Below, piece after piece: positions 55,993-64,000 of a stretch of 64,000 bases of DNA; position 1 is the stretch's first letter, and each line of letters opens with the position of its first letter. The notes beneath the pieces were generated by a model that saw nothing but the letters and a program-made list of their open reading frames with translations, searched no databases and was not told where the DNA came from. The DNA is from Reinekea sp. G2M2-21 (GTDB lineage: Bacteria > Pseudomonadota > Gammaproteobacteria > Pseudomonadales > Natronospirillaceae): NCBI RefSeq assembly GCF_015687175.1, contig NZ_JADPQG010000003.1, forward strand, positions 372,001-436,000, given 5' to 3'. The translations under genes were made by a program, and so were the position numbers.

Positions 55993-57162
55993 TTAAAATT
56001 GATAGCCCAAACCAAAGGAAACATTGTAAGTAGTAGAAACAGTTTCAGCTGTTATGTACTGAGCAGTTATAGACCTAGACCAATGTGACGACATGACGTC
56101 TTGATAGGAGAGCTCAGTTAGCAACACACTATCAGTTGAATTCCAAGTATTACTGAAACCCAGTTCTAGAATTGAATTTCTGGACAGAGCAAAGTCCAGA
56201 GAAACATCAATATTCCCGTTCTTTTCAACATTACTAGCATTAGAAAGGTTGTCGCGAAGTAAAGACTCTACTTCGCTCAGCTGAATCACGGCGCTTGCAG
56301 TCAACTTAGGAGTAAGACGATAGCCTTCAACGGAAAGAGCATATCGCGTTAAAGTTATTATACTTTGAACGGACAGATCGGCTGCGGGCTCGAAGGATTC
56401 GAAAAGTGAGATAGTATCGGTATTATCTTTTGTTAACGACAATGTGACCGTAGCAGGAGAAAGATCTCGCTGAACGACCAGATTCCAAATCAAGTTATTC
56501 GATCTATTATTAAGAAGTTCAGAATCAGATATACCTAAATATGCTGTGAGTGCTAATAAACTTTTTACGTATTGACCGCCAACTCCAGCTGAACGAACAA
56601 TAGACCCAGAATCTATAGAAGCAATGTTCAATTGGGTGTTATAGCTGATACCCCGCGATGGATTGTACGACAACTGATATTCAGCGGTTAGTTGAGTTTC
56701 ATTGAGATCATTCCCCATTGAATCCCAGACATGCCTTGTCCCAATTGACGAACCAAATAGTTGTCCAATCAAGCCTAAACCTACCGTCCTCATCTGCCCA
56801 TTTAAATAAACCTGGTCCCGAGTCTGAGTAATATCGGTAAGAACTGAGTTATTTTGTTGACGTGATTGTTCAATCGACAGCGAAATGCTCGGCTGTTTTT
56901 CAAAGAAAGACAGGGTAGTTTCTCCTTGCCATTCAAAGCTGGTATCGCCTCTTTCGTATTCTACTTCACTGCTGATGCTTGAATTTAATTGTATCTGGGG
57001 ATGTGCATAACGTAAATCAAAAGCAGGGGATGCAGATACTGAAGAACCGGTGTCGGAAAGCGCAACCTGGCTTACGACACCAAGATCCATGTTGATTTCA
57101 GACTGAACATAAGAAGTTAAAAGAACACCCAATAGCAGTGGGCTTATTTGCCGCTTTCGCAT
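55993..57162 (-). CDS. PEP-CTERM system-associated outer-membrane beta-barrel protein
   Basis: The 389-residue product has a signal peptide (MRKRQISPLLLGVLLTSYVQS) and then long amphipathic strands alternating polar and apolar residues, ending in FGLGYQF, the C-terminal Phe expected for barrels inserted by BAM. Its placement after the chain-length and kinase-like genes matches the TIGR03016 group of exosortase clusters. It could be the secretion pore or guide. The ATG at 57180 is directly after the previous stop; the ATG at 57162 gives a better signal peptide and has TAAGAG upstream. Confidence 0.85.
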   Translation of the reverse strand: MRKRQISPLLLGVLLTSYVQSEINMDLGVVSQVALSDTGSSVSASPAFDLRYAHPQIQLNSSISSEVEYERGDTSFEWQGETTLSFFEKQPSISLSIEQSRQQNNSVLTDITQTRDQVYLNGQMRTVGLGLIGQLFGSSIGTRHVWDSMGNDLNETQLTAEYQLSYNPSRGISYNTQLNIASIDSGSIVRSAGVGGQYVKSLLALTAYLGISDSELLNNRSNNLIWNLVVQRDLSPATVTLSLTKDNTDTISLFESFEPAADLSVQSIITLTRYALSVEGYRLTPKLTASAVIQLSEVESLLRDNLSNASNVEKNGNIDVSLDFALSRNSILELGFSNTWNSTDSVLLTELSYQDVMSSHWSRSITAQYITAETVSTTYNVSFGLGYQF

Positions 57163-57180
57163 CAATCGTACTCTTAACAT

Positions 57181-58032
57181 CTATTGTTGGTATACCACAC
57201 CCGTGACATTTGCGGCACCAATGGCATCTACTGACTCTTCAATTTTATCAACACTTGCTGTCCCATAGGGGACGGTTAATACCGTGTGATCACAATATCG
57301 CGTCAATACACGCGCTTCACTACTAGACAGGACTGGCGGAGCATTAATGACGATAAAACGGTCTGAATACCGATTCTTCAACTCATAGACTAAATTCTGC
57401 ATGGCCTTAGATGAGAACATTTCAACCGCTGCTGCAGGATTATTACCTGCAGGAATCACATTTACACGCTCAATTCCGCTGGGATATATTATTGATTCGA
57501 GAGAAAGATTATCGTCCTGAACAAAATCAGTTATACCTGCTTCAAACTTTGAGGTAACCAGACTTTGTAATTCAGTTCCATACGGATTACAGTCCACAAG
57601 TAGAGCTGAGGAAGAAACATCTAGTGAAAACGAAATAGCAAGGTTCATTGCAGTTACTATCGAGTTATCTTTCGCATCCACAGAACTTAACAAAACAGTT
57701 ATATTTTGTGACTCACTTAAGTCTATAAGCTTGATTCGAAGTTCTCGATATGCATTTAAAACAGACCGATTCTTCATACCCGAATAAACTAGTTTCTTTC
57801 TTCTCATATCAGCAATACTCATCGGATTAGGATTACGCATTTCACTTAAAATTGCATTCCTATCCATGATTGTTGAGGATGGTACCAGATCAGAAATTAC
57901 TTTCGATGCAGACTCCTCTTTTGTCGGCGCAGTATATGCATCTCTGTCTGGAGTCGCGGAAGGATTGGATGCATCAAGCTCACGCTTAGCTCTCTCACGT
58001 TCAAAAGCTTTAAATAACTTGCTTTGGGCCAA
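57181..58032 (-). CDS. Degenerate tyrosine-kinase-like (CpsD/BY-kinase family) protein
   Basis: It occupies the place of the XrtA-associated tyrosine kinase, after the Wzz-like gene. The family pre-motif NAYRELRIKL and TAMNLA are kept. The Walker A region reads SSVDAKDNSIV (residues 116-126) instead of the GEGKS/T type, losing Gly, Lys and Ser/Thr. A' reads LLVDCNPYG, and Walker B reads FIVINAPPVL, losing the Asp. The Tyr-rich tail is absent (ends VVYQQ). It is probably unable to bind or hydrolyse ATP and may be a scaffold. Start: TTG at 58032 after GGAGA; the frame extends further upstream without a better start. 283 residues. Confidence 0.78.
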   Translation of the reverse strand: MAQSKLFKAFERERAKRELDASNPSATPDRDAYTAPTKEESASKVISDLVPSSTIMDRNAILSEMRNPNPMSIADMRRKKLVYSGMKNRSVLNAYRELRIKLIDLSESQNITVLLSSVDAKDNSIVTAMNLAISFSLDVSSSALLVDCNPYGTELQSLVTSKFEAGITDFVQDDNLSLESIIYPSGIERVNVIPAGNNPAAAVEMFSSKAMQNLVYELKNRYSDRFIVINAPPVLSSSEARVLTRYCDHTVLTVPYGTASVDKIEESVDAIGAANVTGVVYQQ

Positions 58033-58049
58033 AACCAATTCTCCAATAA

Positions 58050-59561
58050 TTAGATCGAAATTCCAATCAACGCCAGCACTCCAACACCATTGCTGAGAGC
58101 CGCGTATAGGACTAAATACAATATACAAAGTGCAGAGAGAACAATAAGACTGCGCTTACTAGCAAATTCACTTACAGCACTTTCATAAAGTGGAATAGTC
58201 GTAATTACATTTATGTGTGCAGATAGGTTGTCTGCCATAAAACTACCGGATCTAACCCGTGGATCCATCAAAACCATTGCAACCAATAGACCGATCGGAG
58301 TGATAAAGCCCAATACAGGTCCAATTAGTGCAAAATGCTTTAGCTGAAGACCGTCAGAGTGGACAGGATAGGAAGCTGGCTCGTGAATTTTGTATGAGAC
58401 GCCCTGTCCCTCTATATCTAGAGTCATCGATAAACGAGCGCTTTCTCTGCGCTTCAGCATGTCCTCATATACTTCTTTAGTAACAGAGTAATCTCGTGTG
58501 AGATCCTTATATGTAGCTTGTTTTGAGGCGACTGTTTCCGCATTTGATAGTGCTATTTCCAAGAGTTGCTTAGTATTGGACAAGCGGTTCCTGGCAGCTT
58601 TTAAATCAGCCCGTTCACTGTTGATCAATTCTTTTAATTGCGTATATGCAGTATTTTCAACTTGTGTATATTGCTTGTTTTGCTCAGATTTCTCGACTAT
58701 TGAATCTACTTTAACACGCAATGTTTCTATCTGATCTTTCAAACTAACAATATCTGGATGCGTATCCTGATAGCTCAACCTAAGGTCAGCCAATTGACGT
58801 TCAAATGATTCCAGCTGCCTTTCTTCAAAGCTTTCTTGTCGCTCTGTTTCTATCTTTAAGAACTCAGACTCTTTTGCCAATTCATCTTCAAAACTACTTA
58901 ACCGCGACTGACTATCTTCTATTTCTAAGGTTAAAATTTGAATATCATTTTTGTAATTTGTAACTCTATTGGCAACACTATCTTCAGTAATGTCTATATT
59001 TTGCGCTGAAAACGCTTTTAAAGCATCTTCAGCTTCCTCAAGCTGTCTTTTATAGCTCGACACCTGAGCGTCGATAAACTCATATGCAGATTGCGACTCT
59101 TCACGTTTTTTTCGACTAGTTTCCATTAGGAATGCTTGCGTAACAGCATCTATAACAGAAAACGCCTCATCACGTGAAGATGATGAATACAGAATAGAAA
59201 CATAGTCACCGTTAGCAGTAATCTTCATTTTGGCTCGAAGTTTTGCAACCGTGTTTTCGTTCTCGGGCAAATTTGCTTTCACCGCGACTGAGCGCATAAT
59301 TCGTTCTGTAAAAATTATATCCCTGGCTTCCTTCGCCCGATCTATCTTGGTAATTTCTGCCTTCCCCTCAAGCAAATTTCCAATAATATTAGTAACATCT
59401 GCATGCAATACTACTCTCGATGTATAAGTCTTAGGCATAAAAAAGCCTGCCGCGAGTACCACTGACGAAACTAATATAAACAGAACCACAATTGCATAAC
59501 GATATTTAAGAATCTCAATTTTCAAGGCAAACAAAAGCTCTTTGATGTTCGTCGGATCCAT
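58050..59561 (-). CDS. Polysaccharide chain-length determinant (Wzz-like, XrtA type)
   Basis: A 503-residue inner-membrane protein with an N-terminal helix (YAIVVLFILVSSVVLAAGFF), a periplasmic Wzz domain, a long coiled coil (about residues 160-350, Glu/Lys/Gln-rich) and C-terminal helices. It controls repeat number and bridges to the export lipoprotein. The domain that usually follows, an autokinase, is encoded separately and looks degenerate. GGAGAGG precedes the ATG, and the start overlaps the previous stop as TAATG. Confidence 0.9.
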   Translation of the reverse strand: MDPTNIKELLFALKIEILKYRYAIVVLFILVSSVVLAAGFFMPKTYTSRVVLHADVTNIIGNLLEGKAEITKIDRAKEARDIIFTERIMRSVAVKANLPENENTVAKLRAKMKITANGDYVSILYSSSSRDEAFSVIDAVTQAFLMETSRKKREESQSAYEFIDAQVSSYKRQLEEAEDALKAFSAQNIDITEDSVANRVTNYKNDIQILTLEIEDSQSRLSSFEDELAKESEFLKIETERQESFEERQLESFERQLADLRLSYQDTHPDIVSLKDQIETLRVKVDSIVEKSEQNKQYTQVENTAYTQLKELINSERADLKAARNRLSNTKQLLEIALSNAETVASKQATYKDLTRDYSVTKEVYEDMLKRRESARLSMTLDIEGQGVSYKIHEPASYPVHSDGLQLKHFALIGPVLGFITPIGLLVAMVLMDPRVRSGSFMADNLSAHINVITTIPLYESAVSEFASKRSLIVLSALCILYLVLYAALSNGVGVLALIGISI

Positions 59562-60196
59562 TAGAACTCACCTCTCCAAAATTTCTTCTCTGGTATTGTC
59601 AAAATATCTGACGGCTGCAAGTAGTAGTTGGTAGTGATATCACCTTCATCTAAAATGTCATTTAGATAAACTGGATACTCAACGTACCCGGTAGGCGTTA
59701 GTCGATTTAAACTCGCTCGATTTCCAGCTCCGTATGTACCAACGCCTCCTGCAGCAAGAACCAAATCCATGACTGTCATCCCGTCCACAAAAGCAACAGA
59801 AACAGGCTGATTTACCTGCCCCATGGCTCGAACCCTAAACTGGTAAGCGATGCTGACTGGAGTCTCAACCGTAACAGTCACCTCGGGCTTTTTAATCACT
59901 TCTAAAAGTGCTTCTCGTATAACTTCAGCCAACGCCTCCGGCGTTCGCCCTTCTGCTTCAACATCACCCATAAGCGGCATAGTGATATAACCATCAGGTC
60001 GAACGGTGACCGCTCTGCTCAAATCAGTATTACGCCAAATATCAACTCGCAACTGATCTGATACACCTATAACATACGGTTGTTGTTTATAGGTTAATTC
60101 TGGTTGAGAAATTTCATCCTTCTGACCCAAGAAGGCACACGACGACAAGAAAAGCCCAAGAACGAAGGATAAAAATGCATTCACTTTTGAATTCAC
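59561..60196 (-). CDS. Polysaccharide export lipoprotein (Wza-like)
   Basis: The 211-residue protein has a lipobox (LFLSSC), then the Poly_export domain (PYVIGVSDQLRVDIWRNTDLSRAVTVRPDGYITMPLMGDV) and one SLBB-like region (VRAMGQVNQPVSV, ASLNRLTP, LQPSDILTIPE). It would form the periplasmic and outer-membrane part of the export channel. It is shorter than Wza, as is usual in exosortase clusters, where a separate barrel protein exists. It starts with GTG, which overlaps the preceding stop; GGAG lies just upstream. Confidence 0.92.
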   Translation of the reverse strand: MNSKVNAFLSFVLGLFLSSCAFLGQKDEISQPELTYKQQPYVIGVSDQLRVDIWRNTDLSRAVTVRPDGYITMPLMGDVEAEGRTPEALAEVIREALLEVIKKPEVTVTVETPVSIAYQFRVRAMGQVNQPVSVAFVDGMTVMDLVLAAGGVGTYGAGNRASLNRLTPTGYVEYPVYLNDILDEGDITTNYYLQPSDILTIPEKKFWRGEF

Positions 60197-61602
60197 TAAT
60201 GTACTCCTTTACCGAGCAAGACTACTTCGACTGTCTGAATCATGATAAGTATATCCATAATAAAACTGTGATTTTTAGTGTAATACAGGTCGTATTCTAG
60301 CTTGCCTTTCGCATCTGCGACTGATGCACCATAAGGATAGTTCAGCTGTGCCCAACCCATAAGCCCCGGTTTCACAGCATGCCGATGACGGTAAAATGGA
60401 ATTTCCTCATTTAATTGATCGACAAATTCAGGCCTTTCAGGTCTAGGGCCAACGAAACTCATTTCACCTTTAACCACGTTCCACAACTGAGGTATTTCGT
60501 CCAATCGAGTATTGCGAATAAAAGCACCAACTTTAGTGATTCGTGAATCATTCGCTTTAGCCCATACTGCTTTACCACCTTTTTCCGCATCCTGTCGCAT
60601 AGAGCGGATCTTATATATTTTGAATGGTTTGCCATCTTTACCGGTACGAATTTGAGAATAGAGTATGGGTCGACCGGTTTCAAAAAAGACGAGTGCAGCA
60701 GCGAGGATAATGGCAGGTAGCAGGATGATTGCGAGCAGTACGCTGACGACTAAATCAAAAAGACGCTTCGCAAAGTCCCGTGACTTGGATACGCGAAATC
60801 CGTCTGAAAACACGATCCAAGAGGGTTGCAGGATATCCAGTTTCACCTGATTGAGTTCCCGCTCATAGAAACTAAGTGCATTAATAACTTCTATCCCGCT
60901 CAATTTACAACGAATAAACTGATCCAGGGGAAAACTTCCACCGTCGGAGCGGCGCCGTTCCTGCTGTGCAACAATAATTTCACTGATGCGGTTTTCTTTA
61001 CAGAACTTCAGCCAGTCCTGTGGCTCATTCAGGCAATGTTTTGCATCAATCGCGTCATCAGACCGCCCAATATAGCCTAGCACACGAATGCTGAGGCCCC
61101 GCTTATTACGCTCATACGCTCGTTGCAACTCTCTCGCCGGTTTGCCCGTACCCAGTACAATGACCCGCCGCGACAATTGATCTGAATCCACCAATTGACT
61201 GAAAACCTGCCTTGCCGTCAAAGTCATCCCTGTGGATACCATAACGACCCAAAACAAATTGCTTCCACCAAGATTAAAAACAGGCCATATATAAGATAAA
61301 ACAGTGATTCCCAGCGCACCAAGGAAGCAATAAGCAACAAGTGTCCGGAAAAACATGGCGGTAAACCCTTCACGCATCAATGCAAGGTAAACGCCCATGG
61401 CTAACGAACCACAGCTTAATAACAGAGCGTATGTAAGTGCGAGTAAAGGATTAGCTGGAATATGCGATTCAGGTACGACGTTTAACGCCTGCTGAATATT
61501 GAGCACGATATAAAAACTGGCAAACAGTAAAATGAATTCCAGACAGCCCAGAATCAGATAGGGGACATGCAAATAGTGCTTGCGAATGCGAATATAAGAC
61601 AC
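60196..61602 (-). CDS. Initiating sugar-1-phosphate transferase (TIGR03013-like)
   Basis: A 468-residue polyprenyl-phosphate sugar transferase with four N-terminal helices, a CoA-binding-like middle (RRVIVLGTGKPARELQRAY), one more helix near residue 280, and the catalytic C-terminus: GRPILYSQIRTGKDGKPF, KIRSMRQDAEKGG, NTRLDEIPQLWNV, MSFVGPRPERPEFV. It attaches the first sugar to undecaprenyl phosphate. It is the first gene of the minus-strand export operon and starts with GTG after AAGGA. The 210-bp gap to the divergent deacetylase must hold promoters for both; I see no clear sigma-54 core. Confidence 0.92.
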   Translation of the reverse strand: MSYIRIRKHYLHVPYLILGCLEFILLFASFYIVLNIQQALNVVPESHIPANPLLALTYALLLSCGSLAMGVYLALMREGFTAMFFRTLVAYCFLGALGITVLSYIWPVFNLGGSNLFWVVMVSTGMTLTARQVFSQLVDSDQLSRRVIVLGTGKPARELQRAYERNKRGLSIRVLGYIGRSDDAIDAKHCLNEPQDWLKFCKENRISEIIVAQQERRRSDGGSFPLDQFIRCKLSGIEVINALSFYERELNQVKLDILQPSWIVFSDGFRVSKSRDFAKRLFDLVVSVLLAIILLPAIILAAALVFFETGRPILYSQIRTGKDGKPFKIYKIRSMRQDAEKGGKAVWAKANDSRITKVGAFIRNTRLDEIPQLWNVVKGEMSFVGPRPERPEFVDQLNEEIPFYRHRHAVKPGLMGWAQLNYPYGASVADAKGKLEYDLYYTKNHSFIMDILIMIQTVEVVLLGKGVH

Positions 61603-61812
61603 AATGGCTTCCTTGCTTTTGCGTTCGGTGACGGCATCCAGTCACCTTACAGAACTTTCTATGTGCCGGTATTTTGCGCTTTTCACACCAAAACTACAAG
61701 TAGCAGTATTATCAATACGCTATACAAGCAATCCCCTTTGGCGGTAGAATTTCCACTCAAGTAAGCATTAAGTTAGAAAACAAGTCACCTCTATGTTACA
61801 GGATGTAAAAAG

Positions 61813-62736
61813 ATGTTGAATTCCAGGGATAAGAATTCGTTGAACTCACCCATTCATGCTATGACCATTGACGTTGAAGACTATTTCCACGTAGCCGCAC
61901 TCAGCCAGGTTGTCAGCCCTTCACAATGGGATATGCAGCCGTCACGGGTTGTAAATAACACGCAACGATTATTAAAGCTTTTCGACGAAAAAAACATCAA
62001 GGCGACGTTTTTCATTCTGGGTTGGGTAGCGGATAAATTTCCGGACCTAGTGCGTGACATTGACCAACTAGGACATGAAATCGCTTCACATGGTTACAGT
62101 CACCAACTGATTTATTCGCAAAGCCAATCTGTATTTCGGGAAGAAACTTACCGTTCTAAAGAAATCCTAGAAAATCTTACACAAAAACCTGTTCTGGGAT
62201 ATCGAGCGGCAAGCTATTCCATCACAAAAAAGTCGTTATGGGCATTGGATATTTTGAGTGAACTGGGTTTTACATGGGACTCCAGCATATTCCCTATTTA
62301 TCACGATAATTACGGTATTCCTGACACACCTGATCAACCCTATTTGATTCGAACCCGAAGTGGGGGAGAGATCCGGGAATTCCCAATTACATCCGCAAAA
62401 GTGTTAGGTTTGTCAGTGCCTGCTGCAGGTGGCGGCTACTTCCGCCAATTCCCTTACCCACTATTTCGTTACCTGTTCAAAACAGCAAGTGCAAACAATA
62501 CAGTTCCAAAGATTTTTTATTTGCACCCATGGGAAATTGACGCTGACCAACCCCGGTTTAATGAAGCCAGCTGGTTCTCTCGGTTCCGCCACTACACTAA
62601 TTTAGATAAGTGTGAAAACCGACTGACTCGTCTGATCGACGACTTTCAATTCGGCACCCTATCCGAAAGCCTTGATCGCTACCAAAATACTGAAACCTAC
62701 ACCAATCTGGAAAACGCATTGGTTAGGCTCGCCTGA
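61813..62736 (+). CDS. XrtA-system polysaccharide deacetylase
   Basis: A 307-residue NodB-like deacetylase with AMTIDVEDYFHVAAL as motif 1 and IASHGYSHQLIY as motif 2, then GYRAASYSIT and HPWEID. The DVEDYF form of motif 1 is characteristic of the exosortase A-associated group. It has no signal peptide. It probably removes N-acetyl groups from polymer or lipid-linked sugar. AGGATG lies before the start, and the TviB-like gene follows 21 bp later on the same strand. Confidence 0.92.
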   Translation: MLNSRDKNSLNSPIHAMTIDVEDYFHVAALSQVVSPSQWDMQPSRVVNNTQRLLKLFDEKNIKATFFILGWVADKFPDLVRDIDQLGHEIASHGYSHQLIYSQSQSVFREETYRSKEILENLTQKPVLGYRAASYSITKKSLWALDILSELGFTWDSSIFPIYHDNYGIPDTPDQPYLIRTRSGGEIREFPITSAKVLGLSVPAAGGGYFRQFPYPLFRYLFKTASANNTVPKIFYLHPWEIDADQPRFNEASWFSRFRHYTNLDKCENRLTRLIDDFQFGTLSESLDRYQNTETYTNLENALVRLA

Positions 62737-62757
62737 ATTAATTTGTAAGGAAACATT

Positions 62758-64000
62758 ATGACTCAGCAACACAATCGCACCGTCTCCGTGATCGGTTTGG
62801 GCTATGTCGGCCTGCCTGTCGCTGTTGCCTTTGGCAAACAAAAGCAAACGGTAGGCTTTGATATCAACCCAAAACGCATCGCAGAGTTGCGTAATGGTAT
62901 AGACAATACCCTGGAAGTTAGCGCGGATGAGTTAGCCGCGACAGATATCCTGTTTACCGCAAATGCAGAAGACCTGCGCAAAGCAGATTTTCACATCATC
63001 GGCGTTCCAACACCGATCAACGATTCAAAGCAACCAGACTTAACACCGCTGATAAAAGCATCTGAAACAATTGGCCCCCAATTAAAAAAAGGCGATATCG
63101 TCGTTTATGAGTCCACCGTATACCCCGGCACCACGGAAGAAGACTGTGTACCGGTTTTAGAGCGTACGTCAGGCCTGGTATGTGGTCAGGACTTCTTTGT
63201 TGGTTACTCCCCTGAACGCATTAATCCAGGCGACAAAGAACGGACTTTTACCAATATTCTAAAAATTGTATCTGGCCAGACTCCTGAAATTCTTGAAATC
63301 GTCGCGAAAGTCTATGAATCCGTCGTCAAGCCCGGTGTCCATCGTGCAGCCAGTATCAAAGTGGCCGAAGCAGCGAAAGTGATCGAAAACACGCAACGTG
63401 ACCTGAATATTGCGTTGATGAATGAGTTATCGATTATTTTTAACCATATGGGCATTGATACACTTGAGGTATTGGAGGCCGCTGGCACGAAATGGAACTT
63501 CTTACCGTTCCGTCCAGGCTTGGTTGGTGGACATTGCATTGGTGTCGACCCGTACTATCTTACCCACAAGGCAGAGAAGCTTGGCTACCACCCAGACGTC
63601 ATTCTTGCCGGCAGACGTATTAACGACGGTATGGGTGAGTATCTTGCCGGACAAGTCGTGAAGGAAATGATTGCGCACAACCAACCGGTTAAGGGTGCCA
63701 AGGTGGGCATCCAGGGCATAACCTTCAAGGAAGACTGCCCTGACATCCGCAATTCCAAGGTCATTGACGTTATCCGCGCACTTCAAAGCTGGGGGCTAGA
63801 AGTGATCGTGCACGATCCTCATGCAGACTCCGCTGATACCGAGCATGAATACGGTATTCGTCTAAGTGACAATAGTGAATTTACCAATCTTGACGCCGTC
63901 GTCACTTGCGTTGCACACCGCGAATACCGCAGTATGACTTCGAGTGATTTTAAACAGATGCTGAAGCCACAGGCCGGTGTGTATGACATCAAATCCATTA
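62758..64000 (+). CDS. tviB: UDP-sugar 6-dehydrogenase (TviB/WbpO-like), cut by window end
   Basis: The open frame runs from the ATG at 62758 (AAGGAAACATT before it) to the window end, about 414 residues, probably within 15 residues of its stop. It has SVIGLGYVGLPVAVAFG (NAD-binding), VYESTVYPGTTEE, KVIENTQRDLNIAL, and the active-site Cys in GGHCIGVDPYYL. It resembles TviB/WbpO enzymes that oxidise UDP-GlcNAc or UDP-GalNAc to the uronic acid; which sugar cannot be told. UDP-GlcNAc from GlmU would be the source, and the amidotransferase at 22620 could act on the product. Confidence 0.92.
   Translation, partial: MTQQHNRTVSVIGLGYVGLPVAVAFGKQKQTVGFDINPKRIAELRNGIDNTLEVSADELAATDILFTANAEDLRKADFHIIGVPTPINDSKQPDLTPLIKASETIGPQLKKGDIVVYESTVYPGTTEEDCVPVLERTSGLVCGQDFFVGYSPERINPGDKERTFTNILKIVSGQTPEILEIVAKVYESVVKPGVHRAASIKVAEAAKVIENTQRDLNIALMNELSIIFNHMGIDTLEVLEAAGTKWNFLPFRPGLVGGHCIGVDPYYLTHKAEKLGYHPDVILAGRRINDGMGEYLAGQVVKEMIAHNQPVKGAKVGIQGITFKEDCPDIRNSKVIDVIRALQSWGLEVIVHDPHADSADTEHEYGIRLSDNSEFTNLDAVVTCVAHREYRSMTSSDFKQMLKPQAGVYDIKSI

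Noticed and set aside
60826-61080. 84-residue plus-strand frame within the initiating sugar transferase
   Set aside because: Antisense to a strongly supported gene; composition is not protein-like.
63312-63786. Minus-strand frames within the TviB-like gene
   Set aside because: Shadows of a conserved gene that runs off the window end.
1-64000. CRISPR arrays, tRNA and rRNA genes
   Set aside because: No regularly spaced direct repeats, no tRNA-like cloverleaf or rRNA segments were noticed by eye; a tRNA scan would settle the tRNA question.

Overview
The window looks like chromosome of a moderately AT-rich, probably marine, gammaproteobacterium. The glmU-glmS pair, the Tn7-family element beside glmS and a complete exosortase A (XrtA/PEP-CTERM) exopolysaccharide locus all point that way. 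I cannot name genus or species from sequence alone.

Layout. (1) 1-1402: the end of a Tn7-like transposon (partial tnsB, complete tnsA, two TnsB-type sites and a TGT terminus) lying 25 bp past the glmS stop codon, the classical attTn7 position. (2) 1428-4753: glmS and glmU, supplying UDP-GlcNAc. (3) 5168-12295: two small fibronectin-III lipoproteins, then the exosortase-associated sensor kinase PrsK, sigma-54 activator PrsR and TPR lipoprotein PrsT. (4) 12545-24545: a DegT-type aminotransferase, glycosyltransferases, a Wzx-like flippase, a Wzy/O-ligase-like protein, a secreted lyase-like protein and an asparagine synthase-type amidotransferase. (5) 24716-25663: a decayed IS30-family element. 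(6) 25775-41112: a low-molecular-weight tyrosine phosphatase, two acyltransferase-3 proteins, two GT4 enzymes, an SGNH hydrolase, an ATP-grasp enzyme, two polysaccharide deacetylases, exosortase A with an EpsI-type C-terminal region, a FemAB-like protein, a BioF2-like GNAT, a small membrane protein and a secreted caspase-like protein. (7) 41269-44015: a GNAT-formyltransferase fusion and another BioF2-like GNAT. (8) 44162-55978: an unusual carrier-protein pathway made of two acyl carrier proteins, an acyl-CoA dehydrogenase-like protein, DUF1839, a GH2 glycosidase, an FkbH-like HAD protein, two tandem alpha/beta-hydrolase proteins and a free-standing adenylation domain. (9) 55993-64000: the core export operon (initiating sugar transferase, Wza-like and Wzz-like proteins, a degenerate tyrosine-kinase-like protein and an outer-membrane barrel), then the XrtA-type deacetylase and a TviB-like UDP-sugar dehydrogenase cut by the window end.

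How the parts may fit. The core (TviB-like, initiating transferase, GTs, Wzx, Wzy, Wzz, Wza, OMP) would make and export an acidic repeat-unit polysaccharide. PrsK/PrsR would regulate it, and XrtA would process PEP-CTERM proteins encoded elsewhere; none is visible here. The most novel part is the carrier-protein module. By inference it activates an amino acid (adenylation domain) and a glyceryl unit (FkbH), holds them on two ACPs, oxidises one, and passes them to sugar using DUF1839 and two proteins that join a GxRxG half to a GxCxG (cysteine elbow) half. Other points to follow up are the kinase-like protein that has lost its nucleotide-binding motifs and the secreted caspase-like protein with an EF-hand.
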